Origin: an uncultured Lachnospiraceae bacterium
Lineage (GTDB): Bacteria; Bacillota; Clostridia; Lachnospirales; Lachnospiraceae
NCBI GenBank assembly: GCA_902772565.1
Contig: CACYBJ010000138.1
Span: 1 to 6,487 of the forward strand
Direction of reading: 5' to 3'
DNA length: 6,487 nucleotides
Made by a program: the position numbers and the translations under genes. How positions within the stretch are numbered: the stretch's first letter is position 1; the number at the start of each line of letters is the position of its first letter. Under the pieces are notes generated by a model. The model was given only the letters and a program-made list of their open reading frames with translations, was not told the DNA's origin and ran no database searches. Shown here one piece after another: positions 1 to 6,087 of this stretch.

Positions 1-1
1 C

Positions 2-1018
2 GGAAACACTTTTGAAGCCTACTTTTCCGACTCAGGCAATGAAACGGGCGGCTCACAGAATTTCTCCGGCAATAATCCGCAGGACTATGAGAAGTGCTGG
101 GGTGCCATCGTTACAAGTCAGGAAATGATAGACGGAATGAAAGCCGCAGGTTTTAAAACCGTTCGTATTCCTGTCTACTGGGGAAACATGATGAAGGACG
201 ACGGTAATTTCAACATCAACCCCGCCTACTTCAAAAGAATAGACGAAGTCGTTTCATACTGCCGCAACGACGGTCTTTACGTAGTAATCAATATGCACCA
301 TTATGACGAGTATATTATCAAGCACTACGACGAAGAACAGGTTTATAACATCACCCGTCACATTTGGAAACAGATTGCAGAGCACTATAAAGACTGTTCC
401 GATTATGTTGTCTTTGAAGGCTTTAACGAAAACCTCGGAACTACGAAAAGCGGCACCAATTATTCAACAACCGAAATCTATAATTACGTCAACAACATGA
501 ATAAGATTTTTGTCGAAACGGTTAGGGCGACCGGCGGAAACAATGCAAAGCGCGTTCTTATCTGCTCGGGCTACTGGACCAATATCGACAATACTTCCGA
601 TTCGAAATTCGTAATGCCTGCAGATACCGTTTCGGACAGATTAATGGTTTCCGTTCACTATGTTGATAACAGCATGTACTGGGAAAAGACTATCGGAACA
701 CAAAAATGGGTCGACTATATTTATGACCAGTGTGAAAAGCTGAAAAATGCCTTCACAAGTAAAGGCATTCCGGTATTTATGGGTGAAACCACCGCAGGAT
801 ACCCGACGTCCAATTTCGGAAAGAATCCGACCTACACCACATCGGCAGCATGTATAGAATATGTTCTCGGAAAGCTTTATGATTACGGATTTGTTCCTGT
901 CTACTGGGATACATGTGACAGCGGAAATCCCGCAAAAAGTTTCTACAACAGAAAAACCTGCAAACTGCAGGATGACACTATCGCAGCTTTTATAAAAGAA
1001 TATGCTGCAAAATACTGA
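2..1018 (+). CDS. GH5-family endoglucanase-like glycoside hydrolase, 5' end outside window
   Basis: The reading frame is open from the first bases, so the start lies upstream; the methionine at 125 is internal. The visible 338 residues begin with GNTFEA, the tail of the 'GWNLGNTxEA' strand-1 motif of GH5 cellulases, so only the signal peptide and start of the (beta/alpha)8 barrel are missing. Numbering from position 2: TVRIPVYW at about 53-60; NMHHYD at about 97-102, the conserved His pair; FEGFNEN with acid/base Glu143 (nt 428-430); VSVHY at about 216-220; FMGETTAGYP with nucleophile Glu262 (nt 785-787); VYWDTCD near 300. The reaction inferred is retaining hydrolysis of beta-1,4-glucan or a related beta-glycan, probably secreted. 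The acid/base is followed by Asn instead of the near-invariant Pro (NEP). The protein ends right after the barrel, with no C-terminal CBM, dockerin or anchor. The family call is strong; subfamily and substrate are unresolved. Confidence 0.9.
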   Translation, partial: GNTFEAYFSDSGNETGGSQNFSGNNPQDYEKCWGAIVTSQEMIDGMKAAGFKTVRIPVYWGNMMKDDGNFNINPAYFKRIDEVVSYCRNDGLYVVINMHHYDEYIIKHYDEEQVYNITRHIWKQIAEHYKDCSDYVVFEGFNENLGTTKSGTNYSTTEIYNYVNNMNKIFVETVRATGGNNAKRVLICSGYWTNIDNTSDSKFVMPADTVSDRLMVSVHYVDNSMYWEKTIGTQKWVDYIYDQCEKLKNAFTSKGIPVFMGETTAGYPTSNFGKNPTYTTSAACIEYVLGKLYDYGFVPVYWDTCDSGNPAKSFYNRKTCKLQDDTIAAFIKEYAAKY

Positions 1019-1021
1019 TAA

Positions 1022-1050
1022 AAAAATGCCCCTTTCACAGGGGCATTTTT
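1022..1050. terminator. Bidirectional intrinsic terminator between convergent genes
   Basis: A perfect 12-bp stem: AAAAATGCCCCT (1022-1033) pairs with AGGGGCATTTTT (1039-1050) around a 5-nt loop. The A-tract and T-tract flanking the GC core give a U-run on both strands. It begins 3 nt after the GH5 stop codon and ends 7 nt from the stop of the convergent diguanylate cyclase gene, so it can serve both transcripts. Confidence 0.92.
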
Positions 1051-1057
1051 ATTTGAA

Positions 1058-2476
1058 TTATTTACGCTGATTTCTCTCCGGATGATTTTTGTAAAACTCA
1101 ACCTTGTCTTTGTACATTCTGCCGTCCGCAGTCTGAATTGCGGAATTAAGATCGTACTCTCCCACGCAATGCTCGCTTCCGATAGCGAAGCTTACATCAC
1201 CTGTGTTTTCCGAAAGTCCGCGAAGCCGGCTTATTCTAAGGTCGAGTTCTTCTTTCTTAATGCCGTTACATAAAACAACAAATTCATCTCCTCCGATACG
1301 GAATATATCATATCCGTCAAAGGCAAGCTTAAGAAGCGAAGCCGCTCTTACAAGAAGCCTGTCGCCCGCTTCATGACCGTTGGTGTCATTCATTGCTTTA
1401 AGTCCGTTAAGATCTGCATATGCGATACCCATCTCTTCCGGAAGCTTTTCCGAACCCGAGGAATAACGCTCGATAAGATCTTTCATGGCATTTCTGTTTC
1501 CGACCTGTGTCAGTGCGTCGACAGTGCTTTTGATTTCAAGCCTCGAAACAAGCTGATGGTTTGCAATAACCGCAGCGATAATGAAAGTTGAAAGCTCGAG
1601 CGTCTCTTTTATTTTATCCTTTTTTGACGTATCGTAATTGGCTGCCCAGATGAATCCGACAAGCATCTGATTGTAGCGGATGGCGTAAAGGATAATGTTT
1701 CTGATATCGTTTACGACCAACGACTCGTACCACTGCGGATCCCTTTCCTTTATCACGGTAAGATCGTCGAGGATAAGACAGTCGCTTAATGCAAGATCTC
1801 TCTCCCAGCTTTCCGCAACCTCAAAAGGCGTCCGTCCCATTCCGGCGGCAAATGTCTTCAGGTATTCATTCTGAAGCCCTTCTTCATTGATAAAATCACA
1901 TTTGCGGTTGCTCTTGTCCATCGTATAAAGCGAACATCTCTCCGCGCCGCAGAATGCTCTGATGTCTTTTGCGGTCGATGCCATGGCATTATAGAAATCG
2001 TGTGTTTCATGCAGTTTGATACTGATTTCCATAACCGCATTGGCCACGTCGGATGACTTCCTCGCTATGGAGTCGGTGTCTACCTCCGCGGAATAGGTTA
2101 TGATATACATACAGTAAACGGTTTTGCCTGCATTTTCACTTTCCGCATTTTCTTTGCCTGCTTCATCCCATATATCGGCTATCGGAATGTAGAATCCCTT
2201 TAGCCATACGCCTCTTGCATTCACATAGGAATAAAGCGGCTGGGATGTGCTTCCGCATTTATACAAAAAGCTTTCGAAATTAAGATCCATCCAGTAATTT
2301 CGATACGGAATGCCCGGATAAAACTCCGGTGCGTTCGGATTCATGGCAAGCATCCCCACATTCATTTTGTTGACGGCCATCAGGCGTATTTCGCTAAAAG
2401 ACCCGTCCGGTAAAATATCAAACGCAAACAGACTCGCAAGTCCGTTTATCCCTTCAATCCATGTCTGATAATCCAT
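1058..2476 (-). CDS. GAF-GGDEF diguanylate cyclase
   Basis: Makes cyclic di-GMP from two GTP. Numbered from the ATG at 2476 (472 aa): an N-terminal region of about 150 residues with no recognised fold; a GAF-like sensor at about 150-308 (HETHDFYNAMASTAKDI, then CSLYTMD, LILDDLTVI, GFIWAAN); a GGDEF domain from DALTQVGNRNA at 320. The metal/GTP motifs are intact: ADLNGLKAMND (354-364), GHEAGD (367-372) and FRIGGDEF (392-399), so activity is expected. The usual RxxD inhibitory site is replaced by FDGY, so product inhibition through the I-site should be absent. No EAL domain, no transmembrane helix and no signal peptide are visible, so it is probably a cytosolic sensor responding to an unknown ligand. 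Start choice: an in-frame GTG lies 6 nt upstream, but AAGGTGG (2484-2490) sits 7 nt before the ATG and only 1 nt before the GTG. Confidence 0.93.
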   Translation of the reverse strand: MDYQTWIEGINGLASLFAFDILPDGSFSEIRLMAVNKMNVGMLAMNPNAPEFYPGIPYRNYWMDLNFESFLYKCGSTSQPLYSYVNARGVWLKGFYIPIADIWDEAGKENAESENAGKTVYCMYIITYSAEVDTDSIARKSSDVANAVMEISIKLHETHDFYNAMASTAKDIRAFCGAERCSLYTMDKSNRKCDFINEEGLQNEYLKTFAAGMGRTPFEVAESWERDLALSDCLILDDLTVIKERDPQWYESLVVNDIRNIILYAIRYNQMLVGFIWAANYDTSKKDKIKETLELSTFIIAAVIANHQLVSRLEIKSTVDALTQVGNRNAMKDLIERYSSGSEKLPEEMGIAYADLNGLKAMNDTNGHEAGDRLLVRAASLLKLAFDGYDIFRIGGDEFVVLCNGIKKEELDLRISRLRGLSENTGDVSFAIGSEHCVGEYDLNSAIQTADGRMYKDKVEFYKNHPERNQRK

Positions 2477-2483
2477 ATGCACC

Positions 2484-2490
2484 CCACCTT
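2484..2490 (-). promoter_or_regulatory. Ribosome binding site deciding the cyclase start
   Basis: The minus strand reads AAGGTGG, then 7 nt, then ATG (2476-2474). The GTG at 2482-2480 would be only 1 nt away, so the ATG is preferred. A small hairpin (GGTCCG/CGGACT, one wobble pair, 2494-2513) lies just upstream of this site in the leader. Confidence 0.75.
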
Positions 2491-2523
2491 CTCAGTCCGC
2501 TAATCTACGGACCGCTTACCCCT

Positions 2524-2552
2524 ATTATAAACATTTAAAATACATTGCGCAA
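2524..2552 (-). promoter_or_regulatory. Sigma-70 promoter of the diguanylate cyclase gene
   Basis: On the minus strand, -35 TTGCGC (2552-2547), a 17-bp spacer, and a consensus -10 TATAAT (2529-2524). Transcription should start near 2517, leaving a leader of about 40 nt. The -35 box begins only a few bases past the GH27 stop codon (2556-2558). The cyclase can therefore be transcribed independently of the upstream glycosidase gene, although read-through is not excluded because no terminator separates them. Confidence 0.8.
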
Positions 2553-2555
2553 ACT

Positions 2556-3848
2556 CTATATTTCCTGTTTTGTTTCAAAAACAACGGCTCCGTGAGGTTT
2601 TGTTTTTACCGGTATTACCGTGCTGCCGTCTGCCGTTTCCGTATCCACTTTATTGCCGCTCCATAATTCCGTCACGTTAACATGGGACGAAAGGATTTCG
2701 GCCTCCGACAGATCAAGCCTTATTTCACACTCTTCATCACCGGTATTAAACAAAGCGACAAAACTTCCGCCTTCTGCATTTGACGCGGTCCAGAGAATGT
2801 GTTCGGTGCCGTTTTCAGGTCTGCGCCATACCTGGTGGGCATTTCTTGCATTCCTGTGCATACGAAGAATATCCGCATTTGTTATCAGGCTCATGGTAAA
2901 ATCGTCAAATCCGGTCATATCACCGCCGATGATAAGCGGCGAACGGAATATCGACCAAAGCGACAGCATGGTTATCTGCTCATCTTTTGTGAACTTTGTC
3001 CTGTTTGCTTTGTCATAATCCTGAAGTATGGGTCCGATGGGAAGCATATCGGCATCGGGCCAGTTACCCGCACCCGTGTGTATCGACCACTTTTCCGCCC
3101 TTTCGAACATGGCATAAAGAAGTTCCCATTTATCCCAGAAATCGTCCGTGATCCTCCACATATCCGCAGTCTTCTTATAAAACTCCGAATATTCAAGAAC
3201 TGCCGGACCGGGACTGATTGAAAACACCATGTCCCTGCCGCATGAATGAAGACAGTTACTTATCAACTCAAGTTCATCCGCAAGCTTCGGCATTTCCCTG
3301 CATATATCATCAAGCTTGATAAAATCAACACCCCAGGAAGCATAGAGTGCAAATATGCTGTCATAGTAAGCCTTTGCGCCCTCATGCTTTGGATTAAGAC
3401 CGTACATGTCCGGATTCCAGGCACATATATTATTGGGCTCTGCGATATCGCGCGCAGTATAATCAGTACCGTAAACCGGCAGATTCGCATGAACCGCAGT
3501 TCTAGGAATACCACGCATAATATGAATGCCGAATTTTAGTCCGAGCGAATGCACGTAGTCAGCAAGAATCTTAAAGCCTGCACCGTCTTTTGCCGAAGGA
3601 AAACGGTTTACCGCAGGAAGGAGCCGGCCGTATTCGTCCATCGCAAGATCCTGAAACGGTATATAATCATGAGTCTTTGCTTCAGGCCCTGCCCACTGAA
3701 TATCCACAACAATATATTCCCAGCCGTACTTTTTAAGATTATCGGCCATGAATTTTGCATTTTCTCTGACGGTTTCTTCGGTTACGCCTGCACCATAGCA
3801 GTCCCAACTGTTCCAGCCCAGGGGGGCGTGTTTTTTAATATCTGTCAT
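2556..3848 (-). CDS. GH27 alpha-galactosidase-type glycoside hydrolase
   Basis: Releases terminal alpha-galactose (or a close relative such as beta-L-arabinopyranose or alpha-GalNAc) with retention. In the longer 435-residue version: the GH27 opening APLGWNSWDCYG (13-24); YIVVDIQW (50-57); LGLKFGIHIMRGIPR (107-121); WGVDFIKLDDI with nucleophile Asp185 (equivalent to the family KYDNC site); MWRITDDFWDKW with probable acid/base Asp241; GNWPDADML (266-274); FRSPLIIGGDM (306-316); and a C-terminal beta-domain from about 340. No signal peptide is visible, so it is probably cytoplasmic, acting on imported oligosaccharides. Start choice: the first ATG (3863) has no Shine-Dalgarno before it, whereas AAAGGAAG (3852-3859) precedes the ATG at 3848 with 5 nt between AGGA and ATG, giving 430 residues starting MTDIKKHAP. 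It lies 52 nt after the lipoprotein gene on the same strand, so co-transcription is likely. Confidence 0.92.
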   Translation of the reverse strand: MTDIKKHAPLGWNSWDCYGAGVTEETVRENAKFMADNLKKYGWEYIVVDIQWAGPEAKTHDYIPFQDLAMDEYGRLLPAVNRFPSAKDGAGFKILADYVHSLGLKFGIHIMRGIPRTAVHANLPVYGTDYTARDIAEPNNICAWNPDMYGLNPKHEGAKAYYDSIFALYASWGVDFIKLDDICREMPKLADELELISNCLHSCGRDMVFSISPGPAVLEYSEFYKKTADMWRITDDFWDKWELLYAMFERAEKWSIHTGAGNWPDADMLPIGPILQDYDKANRTKFTKDEQITMLSLWSIFRSPLIIGGDMTGFDDFTMSLITNADILRMHRNARNAHQVWRRPENGTEHILWTASNAEGGSFVALFNTGDEECEIRLDLSEAEILSSHVNVTELWSGNKVDTETADGSTVIPVKTKPHGAVVFETKQEI

Positions 3849-3862
3849 TTTCTTCCTTTCCA

Positions 3863-3874
3863 TTAACCGGTTAA
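3863..3874. promoter_or_regulatory. Perfect 12-bp palindrome TTAACCGGTTAA, candidate operator
   Basis: A symmetric site with a central CCGG, placed just upstream of the GH27 ribosome binding site. LacI/GalR-family repressors typically bind palindromes with a central CG, and such regulators commonly control glycosidase genes. That assignment is inference: no regulator gene is in the window and no clear -35/-10 pair was found next to the site. Confidence 0.4.
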
Positions 3875-3889
3875 GCAGTTTTTTAGTAT

Positions 3890-3903
3890 TAAGCGGCCGC
3901 TTA
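3890..3903. other. Perfect 14-bp palindrome TAAGCGGCCGCTTA over the lipoprotein stop
   Basis: The palindrome includes the TAA stop of the minus-strand lipoprotein gene (3903-3901) and is strikingly GC-rich in the middle. As RNA it could form only a short 5-bp stem with a GGCC loop, and no U-tract follows. An intrinsic terminator is therefore unlikely; a protein-binding or processing site in the gap before GH27 is possible. Confidence 0.4.
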
Positions 3904-4797
3904 GCAAAGCAGCTCTTTAATATATTCCAGCGCCTTTTCGGTCATAATACTTCCGGTCGGGTCGTCTGTCTGATCGGGCGGAATATCCGTTCCGATATTC
4001 TCAATGTGAAGTATTCTCTTTTCTTTCGCGTCTATTATTAGCACAACGGTGGTAACATCCGTTCTGTCACGTATGCCATCCGCAACGGGAGAAACCGAAT
4101 AATAGTTTTCTTCCACGTTTGAGATGCATCCGCCGTAGGCAATCAGGTAACGGCATTCATCTGTCGTGTCGGCAAATACTTCGGCCGGAACATCCTTCAA
4201 AATATCCGCAAATATTCCCGACCAGCCTCCCGGCATAAGCGTCGGAGTCGAAAGCAATTCCTCATCATGTTTATTGACGGCCGTCGAAAAAGCCCCGTCT
4301 TTATCGGTATATGGTACGGTTAAATCACGAAGACGTAAACCGTCGGAATCAAGCATATGCATTTCACAACACAGCGCAATCTTTGAGCCGTCGGTAAGGT
4401 CTAAAGTGAAACCGGCCGTAATTTCGGCTTTAACATCACTGTTTTGAAATATTATATCGTAACCGTCGCCGGATTTTTCGAATTCAAAAACATTATCAAA
4501 TATCTTATAATTCTCCGGCAGCGGCGAAATCGAACCTTCATCGGCAAGTCCGGTCAGTGCCTCAAGTACCGTTACGTCTGCCCAGTCGTCTTTTTTGCCG
4601 ACGGTATCCGTATATGTCTTTTCAAGTCCGGTCAAACGTTTTATTTCCGCCTGACGTTTTTCATCGCTTTCAACGGAATCCGACGCTTTCCGATTGTTGT
4701 TTTCCGGTTCGGTTTTACTGTTCCCTGAGCATGCACACATAATGCAAATCAGGCACATCATTCCAATTGTCGGCAGAATTTTTTTCGTATTTTTCAT
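3901..4797 (-). CDS. Unrecognised lipoprotein
   Basis: 298 residues, family not recognised. The N-terminus is a lipoprotein signal: basic MKNTKK, a hydrophobic stretch from about 8 to 20, then MCAC with Cys23 as the likely lipidated residue. Met at -3 is a slightly unusual lipobox. A polar, acidic linker rich in Ser, Asn and Glu follows (about 24-50), then a soluble domain of about 240 residues. That domain is mixed alpha/beta by eye, with a beta-rich central part (YDIIFQNSDVKAEITAGFTL, TTVVLIIDAKEKRILHIENI) and a short C-terminal helix ending in Cys. It should face outward on the cell membrane. It has no catalytic motif and does not look like a sugar-binding ABC protein, which would be longer. 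The Shine-Dalgarno AGGA (4809-4812) sits a rather long 11 nt before the ATG. It is followed by the GH27 gene 52 nt downstream. A link to sugar use is inferred from position only. Confidence 0.75.
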   Translation of the reverse strand: MKNTKKILPTIGMMCLICIMCACSGNSKTEPENNNRKASDSVESDEKRQAEIKRLTGLEKTYTDTVGKKDDWADVTVLEALTGLADEGSISPLPENYKIFDNVFEFEKSGDGYDIIFQNSDVKAEITAGFTLDLTDGSKIALCCEMHMLDSDGLRLRDLTVPYTDKDGAFSTAVNKHDEELLSTPTLMPGGWSGIFADILKDVPAEVFADTTDECRYLIAYGGCISNVEENYYSVSPVADGIRDRTDVTTVVLIIDAKEKRILHIENIGTDIPPDQTDDPTGSIMTEKALEYIKELLC

Positions 4798-4958
4798 AGT
4801 CGTAAAAGTCCTGTATCGGTTCGTTGGTTTAAAGAATCATTTCGGCGTATCCTGTTCCTGTTGCAAATCCCTGACCATGATATTTTTTTATCATCCATCC
4901 TTCACTACTCACTTTTTCAAAAACTCTTCTTTCCAAAAGTCATAATACTAAGTAAAGG
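4798..4958. other. Intergenic region upstream of the lipoprotein gene
   Basis: 161 bp between two minus-strand genes. It contains ATGATA (4877-4882) and its inverse TATCAT (4889-4894) around six T's, a weak dyad. I found no convincing -35/-10 pair and no GC-rich hairpin with a U-tract, so whether the membrane protein and lipoprotein genes share a transcript is undecided. Confidence 0.5.
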
Positions 4959-5348
4959 CTATCTTTTTTTCTTACCTACAATCACACATGCCACACCTGA
5001 AATCATAAACAGTGCATCCAGGAAAAAAGAGGTTGTCTGCGGCTGATCCGGGTTTGCCGGATCTATAAGTAATGTAAAACTTTTTCCGTCTTTCATAATA
5101 ACACCGTTATAGCTTGAAAGAACTATATCTTCATATTTCTTTCCCTTATATTCATAGGAAGCATATGCCTTATATCCCCTTTGGGGTTTACGAACCACCT
5201 TAAGCGTTGATTCCACGTGTTCATAGTTTATGACATGGTAAGCATCTTTACCGATCAGTACCAATGCCAGCAGAACAAGTATAATCCCAATGATTGAAAA
5301 CACACTTTTCTTATTTGATTTTTTTGTAATACCTTTAGCTAAGCCCAT
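4959..5348 (-). CDS. Small two-TM membrane protein, DUF3592-like
   Basis: 129 residues. A basic N-terminus (KGITKKSNKK) precedes one transmembrane helix (about 16-33, SVFSIIGIILVLLALVLIG). An extracytoplasmic domain of about 70 residues follows, then a second helix (about 107-124) and a basic tail GKKKR. The middle has the features of the DUF3592 family: a tyrosine-rich strand YKAYASYEYKGKKYED, a turn with Gly, and the late LLIDPANPDQPQT segment (the family has 'Y.P.NP'). The molecular function of that family is not established. The Shine-Dalgarno is weak: AAGGG lies about 15 nt from the ATG. It is upstream of the lipoprotein gene on the same strand but separated by 161 bp, so a common operon is uncertain. 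Confidence 0.75.
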   Translation of the reverse strand: MGLAKGITKKSNKKSVFSIIGIILVLLALVLIGKDAYHVINYEHVESTLKVVRKPQRGYKAYASYEYKGKKYEDIVLSSYNGVIMKDGKSFTLLIDPANPDQPQTTSFFLDALFMISGVACVIVGKKKR

Positions 5349-5463
5349 CTATTTTCTTATTTTCCCTTCTTTAAACTCCGATTTATCCAAGTCTGTTATC
5401 CTAAATATAAGCCTTTTGAAATCTTCTTTTTTATTGTAACATATAATCCTTTTCTTTCCACAC

Positions 5464-5499
5464 AAAAACGCCCTTGGAATGCAAGCATTCCAGGGGCGT
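5464..5499. terminator. Strong hairpin with T-tracts on both sides
   Basis: The left arm ACGCCCTTGGAATGC (5468-5482) pairs with GCATTCCAGGGGCGT (5485-5499), with one G-T wobble in 15 bp. The A-tract at 5464-5468 gives a U-run on minus-strand RNA. On the plus strand ATTCTTTGTTTTT follows. It most likely ends minus-strand transcription coming from the 5536-5607 side, about 37 bp after that small ORF's stop, before the membrane protein gene at 5348. Confidence 0.85.
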
Positions 5500-5535
5500 A
5501 TTCTTTGTTTTTCGTATCTCGTTGTTTCGAGAATA

Positions 5536-5607
5536 TTATCTCTTTGAGAACTGAAAGCCTTTTAAAGCCAAGTCTTTCAAACGTAGTTCGGTTCTACCCG
5601 AATTCAT
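5536..5607 (-). CDS. Very short ORF with good ribosome binding site; peptide or gene remnant
   Basis: A 23-residue reading frame starting MNSGRTELRLKD and ending FQFSKR. The minus strand reads GGGAG (5619-5615), 7 nt, then ATG at 5607, which is near-ideal. The TAA stop is followed about 37 bp later by the strong terminator hairpin. The peptide is basic and amphipathic, with no membrane segment or signal peptide. Not recognised. It may be a real small protein, or the 3' end of a decayed gene whose upstream parts are the fragments at 5774-6023. Confidence 0.35.
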   Translation of the reverse strand: MNSGRTELRLKDLALKGFQFSKR

Positions 5608-5621
5608 TGTGTTACTCCCTG

Positions 5622-5773
5622 TTTAGTGCTGCTCAGCAGGTGGTCAATACTGCAAAAAAAGGTATAAAACCCGTATATGTATGAAAAAACTTATCTATTT
5701 AGTGCTGCTCAGCAGGCGGTCATTATCACCAAAAAAGGAATAAAATCCGTATCTATATGAAAAAACGTATCTA
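5622..5773. repeat. Two tandem copies of a 76-bp direct repeat
   Basis: Copies 5622-5697 and 5698-5773 align without gaps at 65 of 76 positions. The first 19 bases of each (TTTAGTGCTGCTCAGCAGG) are identical, as is the ATGAAAAAAC block near the end. Each copy contains the dyad CTGCTCAGCAG (5629-5639 and 5705-5715). The period is not a multiple of three, so it is not an in-frame protein repeat. Plus-strand ATGs in the two copies open short frames: 5681-5743 (20 codons, MKKLIYLVLL...) and 5757-5861 (34 codons, MKKRIYFAQPGPRR...). Neither has a well-spaced Shine-Dalgarno. Confidence 0.9.
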
Positions 5774-5873
5774 TTTTGCACAACCTGGCCCACGAAGAAC
5801 TCGGTTTGAAAGTAAATTCCTCAAGCCCTTTGATGAGGCAGCGGCGCATCATAAGACGTAAAGTGCATCTGGT
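5774..5873. other. GC-richer island, possible gene fragment of unknown origin
   Basis: About 100 bp stand out from the AT-rich surroundings by base composition. Several frames are partly open, and none is decisive. On the plus strand, one frame reads ...RTRFESKFLKPFDEAAAHH before TAA at 5861. On the minus strand, one frame reads ...FTSYDAPLPHQRA and then stops, and another continues LRLMMRRCLIKGLEEF. Nothing is recognised. The composition suggests former coding sequence rather than ordinary spacer. Confidence 0.4.
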
Positions 5874-6023
5874 TCAGCTCTGATTTGTTTTCAAAAAACC
5901 GTCCACTGATATGCAAAGCTTCCCGCTGGGAGGATTGGTATCATCCGTGCATTTACTTACTTTATAGATTATGTCTTCTAAGTATTTTTGCTCCTTTAAT
6001 AGCATTTCGTTTAATCCATACAA
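5874..6023 (-). pseudogene. Short ORF, probable N-terminal remnant of a larger gene
   Basis: A frame of about 49 codons. A TTG at 6023 is preceded by AGAGGG 8 nt upstream; the first ATG is at 6005. The product reads LNEMLLKEQKYLEDIIYKVS, then a PPSGKLCISVDG segment, then FLKTNQS and a TGA. The 'helical leader, PSGKLxIS, G' order resembles the start of hypothetical proteins I recall as common in Lachnospiraceae, which are much longer and end in a nuclease-like domain. That link is from memory and weak. An extra T in the T-run of the GGTTTTTTG segment (minus strand) would move translation into a frame open for about 25 more codons, which fits a frameshifted, decayed gene. The frame stays open upstream to a TTG inside the tandem array (6098), which is probably meaningless. 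Confidence 0.35.
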
Positions 6024-6087
6024 CGTTTTTTCCCTCTTTTCTTTTTTATTTGTGGTATTTGATATGAAATTACAAAGTATAGTGGAA

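Noticed and set aside
2480..2482. GTG as start of the diguanylate cyclase
   Set aside because: It leaves only 1 nt between AAGGTGG and the start; the ATG two codons later has 7 nt.
2483..2555. c-di-GMP riboswitch in the cyclase leader
   Set aside because: The leader is only about 40 nt and holds one small hairpin, too short for a known c-di-GMP aptamer.
2620..3866. Several plus-strand and minus-strand open frames of 70-140 codons inside GH27
   Set aside because: They overlap a gene with intact catalytic motifs and have no recognisable protein features; they are frame shadows.
4877..4894. ATGATA-T6-TATCAT as a terminator
   Set aside because: The stem is short and AT-only, and no separate U-tract follows it.
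5575..5607. tRNA-like T-arm (GGTTCTACCCGAA)
   Set aside because: No acceptor stem, anticodon arm or D-arm can be built around it.
5620..5647. Minus-strand promoter TTGACC, 16 bp, TAAACA, with the dyad in the spacer
   Set aside because: The -10 box is poor (three of six), and it directly abuts the Shine-Dalgarno of the small ORF, so a transcript starting there would lack its ribosome binding site.
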